In this document: positions 35,701-46,284 of the stretch, piece after piece | Layout of the letters: every line of letters begins with the position of its first letter | Numbering within the stretch: the stretch's first letter is position 1 | DNA from: Cryptomeria japonica | Taxonomy: Eukaryota > Streptophyta > Pinopsida > Cupressales > Cupressaceae | Assembly: GCF_030272615.1 (NCBI RefSeq) | Contig: NC_081408.1 | Span: 65,048,546-65,112,545 of the forward strand | Direction: 5' to 3' | Length of the DNA stretch: 64,000 nucleotides | Notes under the pieces: model-generated | Told to the model about the DNA's origin: nothing | Databases searched by the model: none | What the model saw: only the letters and a program-made list of their open reading frames with translations | Program-made: the position numbers and the translations under genes

Positions 35701-35863
35701 AGGCAACTAGGTTGCTAAGAGGAGAAAGATAGAAGAAGCAAAAGAAGAATTTGCAGGTGTGTTTTTTATATTGAAGGAAGCCATGAGAGCTATAAGATGA
35801 AAAATAATATCATATTTCAAAAGAGGAGTGATTCCAAGAAATTGCAAAGGTTTCAAGACTCTA
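32703..35863. repeat. Segmental duplication unit B, first part
   Basis: 33065-33215 matches 11890-11995 and 52375-52490 (GGACAACAAAGATCAG..., CAATCAGATAT). 33200-33260 matches 12040-12080 and 52550-52590. 34250-34330 matches 12090-12160 and 60820-60890. 34380-34560 matches only unit C (60970-61100), so unit A has lost it. 34810-34930 matches 12265-12360 and 61605-61710. 35100-35190 matches 12480-12560 and 61815-61890. 33480-33830 is purine-rich with no identified domain. 35400-35863 could not be matched. The unit is interrupted at 35864 by a copia element and resumes at 43437. Confidence 0.72.
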
Positions 35864-35868
35864 AGACA

Positions 35869-37351
35869 TGTTGGCATTTGGCATTTCAATAAGGATATTC
35901 AGAAGGTTGTTGATGATCATGGATAAAACTAATTAAGGATGTTTACTGTTTTAATATTATTATTTTGTCATTGATGTCAAGAAATTGATTTTCTAATTCA
36001 GTATGATGTTGCCATATCTTGAGAAGTATGATTTGATGAGTATAAAGATGTCCGTAAAAGACACAGAAAGAATATGATGGATAAGGGGAGAAATAAGTTA
36101 TTCAATGGGCAACTATTACCAAGTTAGACAATGATGAGATCATGATGATTAGATTGTTTTGATATCCTACATATGTTATTGATTGAAAGGTTAATACTAT
36201 ACTATGTTACCAAGCAAAGAACCTAGTCGGTAAACCTTAAGGTTATCACTATCGGTTAATGAATGCAGAATGTCTACCGAGTAAAGTTTAGTATTTACTG
36301 AGTTGCAACCGAGTAATAACAGAATGCATTAAATGATTACATGCATTATTTAATGAAGGAAGCTAATGAGCTGGCTATGATTAAATGATTGGTATGTCAT
36401 GAATGAAGTTTGTTAAATAATCTATGGCAAAGGAAAATCGATAGGAAGATCTACAACTCAGATTGAACCGCAATACCCTAGTACAAGTTCCAAGAAATGT
36501 ATGCAAGGCCCAAGGCGGGGTAAAACATTTTCAGATCTAAGGATACATTGAACCTGGTCAAAGTTTGAAGATTTGATGGCTATGATTGATCATGGGAAAT
36601 GTGATCAAGGAGATTAAGTGGTTGGCGAATTGTTGATAAATAGGGAATTGTTGATAAACAATGTATGCGGGCAAGTGTATGCACAGGGATGCTACATAGT
36701 GATTACCGAGCATAGAAGCTTGAAGACCTGTTTTGAATAACAGAGTATAGAGCCCAGTAGATGGACAAGATTAGTTCTATGTCTATATTATATTGAGCAC
36801 ATAAAAATATGCTTTAGCATTTTAGATGTGAAGTTGTAGACAGATTTTTATTACTGTTATTTTTGTGAAGTGATAGAAAATCTCTTAACCGAGTGGACTT
36901 AACAATCTTATTTGTAAAACCCTCTAGCAAGGTGACATTCTAATTGAGTGTTTGAAATCCTTTAGCAAGGTCACTTCTAATAAGGTGAAGATCCTAACGG
37001 ATCTGAGGGAAATCCCTTAACCGGGTCACATCTAGCAATGTGTTTGTAATCTTTAACAGGATTTGCTTTTAACCGAGCATACTCTAGAAGAGTATATTTC
37101 TTAGTGGGTCCAAAATCCCACAGTGGTTTTTCCCTATTTGGGTTTCCACGTTAAATCTAGTTTTATGAGTGTTATGATGTTTATATGCTTTTGAGTTTGC
37201 ATGTTTAGCAGTTTTGGTTATATTACTGAAGTATATGTTACCGATGTTGAATCTGTTGTTTTTATGGAAGAAAAGTTTGTATGATTCACCCCCTCCCCTC
37301 TCATCTTATTAGCTTGGCATTTGTACTTATCTTTAAGTATCTTAACTATCA
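35869..37351 (+). repeat. 5' LTR of the copia element
   Basis: 1,483 bp from TGTTGGCATT to AACTATCA, confirmed by alignment with the 3' copy at 41936-43431. It carries a 7-bp duplication near its start (GGCATTTGGCATTT) that the 3' LTR lacks. The lower, T-rich part near 37300 has the tract CCCCTCCCCTCTC, which is expanded in the other LTR. The LTR ends two bases before the primer binding site. Confidence 0.93.
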
Positions 37352-37353
37352 AT

Positions 37354-37365
37354 TGGTATCAGAGC
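37354..37365 (+). other. Primer binding site, tRNA-iMet type
   Basis: TGGTATCAGAGC, a 12-of-12 complement to the 3' end of plant initiator tRNA-Met, two bases after the LTR. It primes minus-strand cDNA synthesis in most plant copia elements. Confidence 0.92.
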
Positions 37366-37415
37366 TTTGGACTCCGGAAGAAAAGTTTAAAGGTACTTGA
37401 GGAAAAGATCCAAAG

Positions 37416-38276
37416 ATGTATAAGAGGGATGCACTGAAGCTGAACAAGTCAAGTTTCTCTATATGGCAGAAAAGGATGAAGCTACACCTATCAGGAGTTG
37501 GAGAATATGTTGTATATTATCTGGAGAATGATTTCATCACACCGAGCACCTATCCATTGAAAATGGAAGAGATAAAAGCAAAGCAAGAACATATCCAAGC
37601 AATGATTGAAGTAACATCTGCATTGACCGATTTAGAGTTTGATGATCTAGAAGGCTACAATGATGCAAAGGCTATGTGGGACAAGCTCATATTTGTGTAT
37701 GGTGGAGATGAACATGTTCAAAGAGTGAAAGTGGATAGTCTAAGAGGACAAATTAAATCTATGAAGGATGAATGAAGGTGAGAATATAACAAGTAAGTTG
37801 TTAAGAACCCTTCTACCGGCTTATGCAATACGAGTCTCTACAATCAATGAATTAAGGTTTGTACCAAATATGCTAGTTTCTTTAGATGCTACTATTGGTA
37901 AGCTACATGCATTTGAGTTAAGTAACTTTGATAATAGTGGGTCATCGGTAAATAAAGTTGAATCTACATTTAGTTCTTTTCATCTTGATAAATCTAATGA
38001 TTACAATGATAGAATGAGTAAGTACACTAAAGGGGATCACAGTGGAGAAAGTGAAAGATTTCGCAAGAAAATGAAGGAAGTAAACAAACTATATGAGGAA
38101 ATTAGAAAGCAAGAAGAGTTTGAAGCACTATTAGCCAGAAGGTTACCAAGAGGCAAAGGTAAGTATAAAGGAAAACTACCTTTGAAATGTTTCAATTGTG
38201 ATAAGATAGGACATATGGCTTCAAACTGTCCTGACAAAGATTCTACTGAAAAGAGAGATTACCAAGATGATAGATA
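37416..38276 (+). pseudogene. Copia gag
   Basis: From ATG 37416 the frame reads LNKSSFSIWQKRMKLHLSGV, AMWDKLIFVYGG and VDSLRGQIKSMKDE, the usual UBN2/gag core of copia elements. Near 37768 a one-base shift moves the reading to the next frame, which carries LLRTLLPAY and a CCHC knuckle (CFNCDKIGHMASNC at about 38186-38227). A TAG at 38274-38276 interrupts the same frame, which then continues into the protease. The protein would form the particle that packages element RNA. It is broken here. Confidence 0.9.
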
Positions 38277-41200
38277 GATAGATAATCATTACAGAGGACA
38301 CCGAGACTTCAGGAGAAGAAATAGAAAGTCATGCTTAATAGCCGATGTGGAATCCAATGATGATAAATTAGATGAAACTGATACAAAGGAAGTAGTTTAT
38401 GTGGCTATCAAAGATGGATCAGATGAAGAAAGGTATGAAGAAAAAGCCCTAATATCTCACATAAATACTAATGATTCTTGGATCATAGATAGTGGATTCT
38501 CACATCACATGACAGGTGATAAACACAAGTTTGTTATGTTAGAAGACTATGATGGAGGCTACGTAAGATTTGGTAACGATGCACCATGTCCGGTAAGAGG
38601 TAAAGGATCCATAGCACTTCTTGACAATGCAAGATGCAATGATGTTTATTGGGTTGAAGGTTTGAAATATAATTTGTTGAGTGTAGCACAGCTAAACAAT
38701 ACAAGATACCAAATAGAATTTCAGAAAGGAATTGTCAAAGTTCATGACAAGCATAGAAAGTTAGCTGCTACTGGGACACAAACAAAAGGTAACACATTTC
38801 ACCTTTACTCAACTTGGAATAAATGTTTGTATGCAAAGATAGATGATACCTAGTTATGGCATAAAAGGTTTGTCATGTAAATTTTAATAATTTGATCAAA
38901 ATAAGCAAGAAGCACCGAGTAAGAGGTCTACCAAGTCTTGAAAAACCTAAGAATGCTATGTGTTGAGGATGCCAGATGGATAAAATGACAAGATCAAGCT
39001 TTACAAGTAAGTCTTACACTTCTAAGGGAATTTTAGATCTTGTGCACATTGATCTTTGTGGTCCTATGAAAGTTCAAAGTTATTATGGTGATAAATATTT
39101 ATTATTTGTGGATGATTATTCAAGGATGATGTCAGTAATGTTTTTAAAAGAAAAATCATAAGCTTTTCAAATGTTTAAATGGTACAAGGCAAGAGTTGAA
39201 AATGAAACAAGAAGACAACTGAAATGTCTTAGATCAGATTGAGGAGGAGAGTTCACATTTGATGAATTCAACTTATTTTGCAATGATCATGGTATAAAAA
39301 GACAAGTCTCTGCACCGAGAAATCCACAACAAAATGGAATTGTTGAGAGAAGAAATAGATCTATTATGGATTGTGCTAGAACCCTGATGATTGAAAAGAA
39401 AGTGCCACAAACATTTTGGAGAGAAGCAATAAGCATAGCAGTTTACACCCTGAACCAAGTACAACTGAAGAAAGGTACTTTGAAGACACCATATGAAACT
39501 TGGTATGACAAGAAACCTAATGTAAGTTATTTTAAAATCTTTGGAAGTAGATGCTATGTACACAAGGATGATAGAAATGGCAAGTTTGATCAGAAAAGTG
39601 AAGAAGGAACATTTCTTGGTTATTCTTCTAGAAGTAAAGCATTTAAATGTCTGATCAAATCATCTAACAAAATAGTAGAAAGTGCAAATTATGAAAATTG
39701 ATGAATTTGCAGAAAGAAATGATGAAGGAAATTCCAAGGAACCAGAAGATTATGAAGGATTTGTATATGTTCAACCGACAAGTCCTACCGAGAAAACTGT
39801 TGAAGGAAATGAAGAGAATATCCAGTTATCGAGTGATGAAGAAGATCATACAGAACCTACCGAGCCTATATTAGCCAAATATGTCAGAAGACATCATGCA
39901 CCAAGTCAAATTATAGGAGATAAGGATGATCCAGTGATGACAAGGAACAAACTAAGATAGAACACATGTCTGATATCTGAATTTGAACCAAGAATAGTGA
40001 AAGAGGCATTTAACAGTGAAGATTGGATAAATGCTATGATAGAAGAGATTGATCAAATCAAGAAGAATGACACATGGACACTAATCCCAAGACCAAAGGA
40101 CAAAAATGTAATTGGTACAAAGTAGATTTTCAGAAACAAGTTGAATGAAAAAGGAGAGATCATTTGAAATAAAGCAAGACTAGTTTGTAAAGGTTATGCT
40201 CAAGAAGAAGGAATTGATTATGGTGAGACTTTTGCACCTATGGCAAGACTTGAAGGAGTAAGAACATTGTTGGCATATGTTGCTTACAAAAATTTCAAGG
40301 TATATCAAATGGATGTCAAATCTGCATTTCTGAATGGTATATTAGAAGAAGAAGTTTTTATTGAACAACCTGAAGGATTTGCTGAAGACAATAATAAAGA
40401 TTAGGTATGTAAATTGAACAAAGCTTTATATGGTCTGAAACAAGCACCTAGAGCATGGTATGAAAGATTGCACTCTTATTTAATCAAGATTGGTTTAATA
40501 AGAACAAGTGAAAACAACAATATTTACATGAAAAATGATGAAAATGGAATACTGATCTCAGCCATATTTGTTGATGATATTATATTTTGTGGGAATGACT
40601 CTTTATGCAAGAACTTTGGAAATGAAATGAGCAAATAATTTGAGATGTCATTAATCGGTGAAATAAAGTATTTTATAGGTTTACAGATACTGCAAATGAA
40701 AGATGAGATTTTCATTACTCAATACAAGTACATAAAGGAAATCTTGAAGAAATTTGGAATGGAGGATTCAAAACCAGTAAGTACTCCTATGACTACCATC
40801 TATAAACTATCAAAGAATGATGAATCTGCATCTATTGATGAGACACTTTACCGATCCATGATTGGAAAGTTGCAATATGTTGTTCACAGCAGGCCTGACA
40901 TAGCACATGCAGTAGGTATAGTTGCAAGATTCTCTGCAGATCCTAAGGAAACACACATGACAGCAATCAAGAGAATTTTTAGATACTTGAAAGGCACTAA
41001 GGATTATGGCTTAGTATATCAGAAAAGAAATGATTTTGATTTAAATTTTTATACTGATGTTGATTGGGAAGGCAACATTGATGATAGAAAAAGCACAAGT
41101 GGAGGAGCTTTCCTTTTAGGAGAAAGACTAGTGAGTTGGCTTAGCAAGAAACAAGGATGTGTTTCACAATTAACAGCAAAAGTTGAATACGTTGCTGCAA

Positions 41201-41517
41201 CATTGAATTGTACCAACATCGCATGGATCAAACAACTGTTGAAAGGTATAAATGAGAAAGTTATCGAGCTAGTAACTATATTCTGTGACAATACTAGTGC
41301 CATTAACATTTCAAAGAATCCTGTTATGCACTCTAAGACAAAGCACATCTCTATCAAATATCATTATCTTAGAGAAGAAGCTCAAGAGAAGAAAGTGGTG
41401 TTGGAATATGTTAGCACAAAGGAACAAATAGTAGATATCTTCACCAAGCCATTACCAAGGGACACTTTTGAGTATCTCAAAAGTAAGTTAGGGGTCCTAC
41501 CCCTATCTTCTACTCAT
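38277..41517 (+). pseudogene. Copia pol: protease, integrase, reverse transcriptase, RNase H
   Basis: The protease at about 38470-38700 keeps the catalytic Asp (SWIIDSGFSHHMTGD) and ends YNLLSVAQL. A TAG at 38851 and a one-base shift near 38870 precede the integrase. Integrase reads LVHIDLCGPM and LLFVDDYSRM, then SD-stop-GGEF (TGA 39239-39241) and PQQNGIVERRNRS, so D, D and E are all present. RT (about 39980-40640) reads [29 protein letters not shown] and IFVDDIIF, with stops at 40123 and 40165 and again near 40403 and 40636. RNase H (about 41040-41510) reads STSGGAFLLG, SWLSKKQ, FCDNTSAINISKNP and KTKHISIKYHYLRE, ending in DIFTKPLP. The C-terminal 291 codons (40645-41517) are fully open. 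Confidence 0.92.
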
Positions 41518-41935
41518 TGACCGAGTTCAATGAAAGCATCAATTCGATGACTCTACAAAATATCTTTTAAGAGTTGATGCTGATTTACACACTTTAGGAT
41601 GTTTTCTAAAGGTGTGCAGGAAACAATACATGAAACAAAATAGGGAACAGGAATTGAAGACATAATGCTCTGACTGAGACTAAGTTGACACATAACGCAG
41701 GAAATCACTTCATACAGGAAGAAATTATGTTTTAGTTCTTTACTTTTTGGCATTGTTGTCAAAGGGGGAGAAGACATATGAGAAGAGGAGAAGACTGGAG
41801 AAGAGGAGAAGACTAATGTATGGGGGAGAATTCTGATGACAAAAGGAAAGCATTTTAGCATTTTAGAATCTCACAGCAATCTGAATCAATTAGGTCAAAT
41901 CAATTGGTTTTGCCATCAATGCCAAAGGGGGAGAT
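41518..41935 (+). other. Copia 3' non-coding region and polypurine tract
   Basis: About 400 bp after the pol stop, purine-rich with a GAGAAGAGGAGAAGACT-type near-repeat at 41775-41815. It ends in the polypurine tract AAAGGGGGAGAT at 41924-41935, which directly abuts the TG of the 3' LTR. Confidence 0.85.
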
Positions 41936-43431
41936 TGTTGGCATTTCAATAAGGATATTGAGAAGGTTGTTGATGATTATGGATAAAACTGATTAAAGAT
42001 GTTTATTGTTTTAATATTATTATTTTGTTATTGATGTCAAGAAATTGATTTTCTAATTCAGTATGATGTTGCCATATCTTGAAAAGTATGATTTGATGAG
42101 TATAAAGATGTTGGTAAAAGACATAGAAAGAATATGATGGATAAGGGGAGAAATAAGTTATTCAATGGGCAACTATTACCGAGTTAGACAATGATGAGAT
42201 CATGATAATTAGATTGTTTTGATATCCTACATATGTTATTAATTGAAAGGTTAATACTATACTATGTTACCGAGCAAAGAACCTAGTTGGTAAACCCTAA
42301 GGTTATCGCTATCGGTTAATCAAGGCAGAATGTATACCAACTAAAGTTTAGTATTTACCGAGTTGCAACCGAGTAATAACATAATGCATTAAATGATTAC
42401 ATGCATTATTTAATGAAGGAAGCTGATGAGCTGGCTATAATTAAATGATTGGTATGTCGTTAATGAAGTTTGTTAAATAATCTATGGCAAAGGAAAATCA
42501 GCAGGAAGATCTACAGCTCAGATTGAACCACAATACCCTAGCACAAGTTCCAAGAAATGTATGCAAGTTCCAAGGCAGGGTAAAATGTTTTCAGATCTAA
42601 GGATACATTGATCCTGGTAAAAGTTTGAAGATCTGATGGCTATGATTGATCATGGGAAATGTGATCAAGGAGATTAAGCAGTTGGCGAATTGTTTATAAA
42701 TAGGGAACTATTGATAAACAATGTATGTGGGCAAGTGTATGCACAGGGATGCTACATAGTGATTACCGAGCATAGAAGCTTGAAGACCTATTTTGAATAA
42801 CAGAGTATAGAGCCCAGCAGATGGACAAGATTAGTTCTATGTCTATATTATATTGAGCAGATACGAATCTTCTTTAGCATTTTAGATGTGAAGTTGCAGA
42901 TAGATTTTTATTACTATTATTTTTGTGAAGTGACAGAAAATCTCTTAACTGAGTGGACTTAATAGTCTTATTTGTAAAACCCTCTAGCAAGGTGACATTC
43001 TGATTGAGTGTTTGAAATCCTTTAACAAGGTCACTTCTAAGAAGGCGAAGATCCTAACAGATCTGAGGGAAATCTCTTAACCGGGTCACATCTAGCAATG
43101 TGTTTGTAATCTTTAACAGGATTTGCTTTCAACCGAGCATACTCTAGAAGAGTATATTTCTTAGTGGGTCCAAAATCCCACAATGGTTTTTCCCTATTTG
43201 GGTTTCCATGTTAAATCTGGTGTTATGAGTGTTATGAATGTTTATATGCTTTTAAGTTTGCATGTTTAGTAGTTTTGGTTAAATTACTAAAGTATATGTT
43301 ACCGAGGTTGAATCTGTTGTTTTTATGGAAGAAAAGTTTGTATGATTCACCCCCCTCCCCCCCCCCTTCCACGCCCCCCTTCATCTTATTAGCTTGGCAT
43401 TTGTACTTATCTTTAAGTATCAGAACTATCA
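41936..43431 (+). repeat. 3' LTR of the copia element
   Basis: 1,496 bp, TGTTGGCATT to AACTATCA, alignable end to end with the 5' LTR with scattered transitions. At 43350-43380 it carries an expanded C-rich tract (runs of six or more C interrupted by T or A) where the 5' LTR has only about 13 such bases. The extra bases account for the length difference, together with the missing 7-bp duplication at its start. Confidence 0.93.
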
Positions 43432-43436
43432 AGACA

Positions 43437-43883
43437 TTTAAAAATGATATGCCTAGAAACATCATAAAAAAAATTAATTTTATTCCTTATTGAAATCCTC
43501 CATATATGTAAATTGTTATTGATGGATTTTGTAAAAGGTTTCAAGATTGGATAGTTTGATAAAATGGCCTAATCATGAGTAGTGCCTCACTACTTTAATG
43601 TTTTATAAATAATGATCTCTATGACAATGTTATGAGGTTTCTAAATGCTATCTTACGGTCTATTTCTAAGTATGAGATTTCAAATGCACAATTGAAAAGG
43701 TATTTCTTTTAGTCAACTAGAATTAATCATGTCGTGGAATGCTTGACAAACTTGAAAGTTTTAGGAGCCATACAATATTCAAAGTGGATTAAATTACACT
43801 AACAATAATATTCAAAATAAAGAAATTACCAAGATCATAAATAATTATAAACCATTGAGATTAAAAAATTGATGTATATATTT
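43437..43883. repeat. Segmental duplication unit B, middle part
   Basis: 43590-43760 matches unit A at 12560-12740 (ATGTTATGAG, TTTCTAAGTA(T/A)G, ATTTCAAATGCA) and unit C at 61900-62020. 43780-43883 matches 12755-12850 (ACTAACAATAATAT, AAATAAAG, ATTTGATxxAT). The part before 43590 has no clear match. The unit is interrupted at 43899 by a LINE and resumes at 50485. Confidence 0.72.
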
Positions 43884-43898
43884 AAAATTAAATTTGAT

Positions 43899-44526
43899 GG
43901 AAAGGTAAAGCTTAGAGTGCAATAACAAAAAAGGAAGGGGTCTGCGAATGAATCGTTCTGCTCTGCGATTGATAGAGATGAAAAAACATATGCGAACGAA
44001 AAATTGAGGAAAAAGCTTTGTGATATGTCTCATCTGCGATTGACAAAGATGAAATGAAATTGAAACATGGATTGACGGAAAAGCTCTGCGATATGTCTTC
44101 TCTACGATAGTGTAGTATGCATTTCATTAAACCGAATATCCGACTCATCAAACTGAATATGTCTTCTCTGTGATATGTCTTCTCTACCTAATAAAATGCG
44201 ATATGTTTGGTCTGTGGCGAACGTGCGAATGAGACTCTGCATGAAGAGCAAAAACTAATTAATCTCTCAGCTCTGTGTGAAGACAGCGAATGCGTGAAGG
44301 GAAAAAAATGTGAATTGCATGAAATCAAAATCCAACAGAGGACTACTGAAAGCGGATCGTCAAATCTGGATTGAGGCGCGTGAACACTCGGTGGTTTTGG
44401 AGGAGGACTCCCTCCTCCACGCAGTTTGCAAACAATTCTTTCTTATACTCTTCACTTAATGCTCTTCTTTACTTTGCGTCCTCCATTTTAATTGCTTCTT
44501 CTGCATGTGAATCTTTGTCTGCCCTA
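43899..44526 (+). other. 5' UTR of LINE-3 with two ~71-bp tandem repeats
   Basis: Two imperfect monomers, 43962-44032 and 44033-44103, each start TCTGCGATTGAxAxAGATGA and end around GAxATGTCTTCTC. Further half-copies of GCGATATGTCTTCTCT continue to about 44210. The region ends at the ORF1 start. Tandem repeats in the 5' UTR often carry LINE promoter activity. That role is inferred here. Confidence 0.7.
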
Positions 44527-46268
44527 ATGGAGGTGGAAATAGATGGAGACCCTCAGTCTCATCCTTTGCCTACCTCCTCCCAACCCCCTCTGCAACCAAA
44601 AAAAACCTTCAATGAAGCTGTGGGTAGGGTTTCGTCAATAATTGAGTAGGATGCCAGATTCGTTGCCATCGGTGGAGATGGTGGAGCAAGTCCAGATGGT
44701 ATGGACCTTGGCCTCAACTCCAACACTATCTCCATTTCGCCTAATGACTCTATGGCCAATGAAATTGCTATTGAAAAAAATAGGTTGAAAGACACTGCAA
44801 TTTTTTTTGCCTGTGTGGATGCTAATAAATGCCCTCCTCGAAAATTTATGGATGATTGGTTTCATAACTACTGGAATTTAAAATTACGATTTCTAATCTC
44901 CTTCTGTAGACAAATCCAGAAGGACTGTTCATTATTTTTTTTAATACGCATGAAATGCAGTTAGAGGTTCTTAAGAAATTGTACTGGAATGTTGGTAAAA
45001 CTTCATTTCGTGCCCTAGGTTGGTCTCCTGAGGTGATTTCTGAAGAAATCTTGGCTCTATCGTCCCCTAGGTGAGTAATTATCAAAAACATTCCTCCATT
45101 TTTGTGGAAATTTATCCCTCAAATTGTGGAGCCCATTGGTAAATTCATCTATATGGATAACTCTTTGTGACTCGTGCCCCATCTCGATGCTAGAGTGCTC
45201 ATCTCCATTAAACCTGGGATTGATCTTCCTAATATTCTCAATCTCAATATTGAGGGAGAAATCTTCTCCTGCCCTTTGGAAATTTTAGGGGGTTTAAACG
45301 CATGTTTCCTCTGTAAAAAAGATGGCCATGTCCATAAAAATTGCCCTATTCTTAATAAGAAATCCTCAAGTTTGAACTCGGGGAGAACCCATATGGATAA
45401 CAATGATCCCCCCCCTAAATCCTCCCCTATGGTTCAGCCTATCACGAGCAACACCCTTGCAACTATTCTTGACCTACCCATATCAGATACATGTCGTAAA
45501 AGCTCTCAAACCAATACGGCTTCCCTCTCGTGCTCCCCTATTACAGATAACATAGTACAACTGGGTGTGGATCAACAAGATAGTTTTCTAATGGTTTCAA
45601 ACAAGTCTAAGAAGTGCAGAAGGAAGAATGTGCAACAATTAGCCATTGATAAGATTAGGTCTAATAATGTCAGTGTTAACCTTGCTCAGAATAATGTCAA
45701 TCTCACCCCACCTACAGTTGATGCTAGTTTTTCAAAAGTTAAGAGTATCATTAATAATTTTGAAACCCCTAGTAGGTGCACTAGTGATTTCCATATGGGT
45801 GATGGCTCTGTGACTTCCTTGAGGGCTAATCGCATCTCTGATAACCTTGGCTTCGTCGATCCCACCCCCTGTATCGGTATTACTAGTGAATCTAGCGTGA
45901 GTTTGCCTCCGAAAGTCTTCAAAGAACTTGATGTTGATGATGTGATTCAGGTCATCACTGCTGATACTAGGGCTTATAGAAATTTTGTCTTTTTTCCCTC
46001 TAACCTGTCCTCCACACAAATGCCTTGGATGGCAGTGAATGATACCTCGATCCAGCCTACTACCGATGCGGAACCTCCTTCTGAAAATGTCTCTCAAGGA
46101 GATGATGATTCTGGTGAAGACCATGATGATCAAATTGAGGGCTCTTCCAAACCCAATAGAAGAGGACACCCTATGGGCTCAAAGAACAAGGCCCCCTCTA
46201 ACAAGAAGAAGAAGGGCAAGGGTTTCCCTGCCTATGATAGCAGCCTTCATGCTACTAAGCGCTCGTAA
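44527..46268 (+). pseudogene. LINE-3 ORF1 (zinc-knuckle RNA-binding protein)
   Basis: ATG 44527 starts MEVEIDGDPQ. A TAG at 44647-44649 and frameshifts around 44930-45170 break the DUF4283-like part (FFACVDANKCPPRKFMDDWF). From 45174 a 364-codon frame is open to TAA 46266-46268. It begins with VLISIKPGIDLPN and a CCHC knuckle (CFLCKKDGHVHKNC), then a long Ser/Asn-rich linker and an acidic then basic tail (RRGHPMGSKNK). ORF2 starts 16 bp later. It is less like LINE-1 ORF1 than LINE-2 and LINE-4 are like each other. Confidence 0.83.
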
Positions 46269-46284
46269 TTCCCCCCTGTTTACC

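Larger units (their letters stand above)
35864..43436 (+). mobile_element. Complete Ty1/copia LTR retrotransposon with 5-bp target duplication
   Basis: The element proper is 35869-43431 (7.56 kb). The 5-bp direct repeat AGACA flanks it at 35864-35868 and 43432-43436. It has two LTRs, a tRNA-iMet primer site, gag, protease, integrase, RT, RNase H and a polypurine tract, in copia order (integrase before RT). The LTRs differ by several percent by eye (six changes in the first ~90 bp), so it is not recent. Gag and pol hold frameshifts and stops. It splits duplication unit B. Confidence 0.95.

Noticed and set aside
37354-37365. tRNA-like sequence TGGTATCAGAGC (and at 10137-10148 on the minus strand)
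   Set aside because: Only the 12-base primer binding sites complementary to tRNA-iMet; no tRNA cloverleaf surrounds them.
43275-43493. Small + frame with a Pro/Ser-rich stretch
   Set aside because: Produced by the expanded C tract at the end of the copia 3' LTR and continuing into flank.
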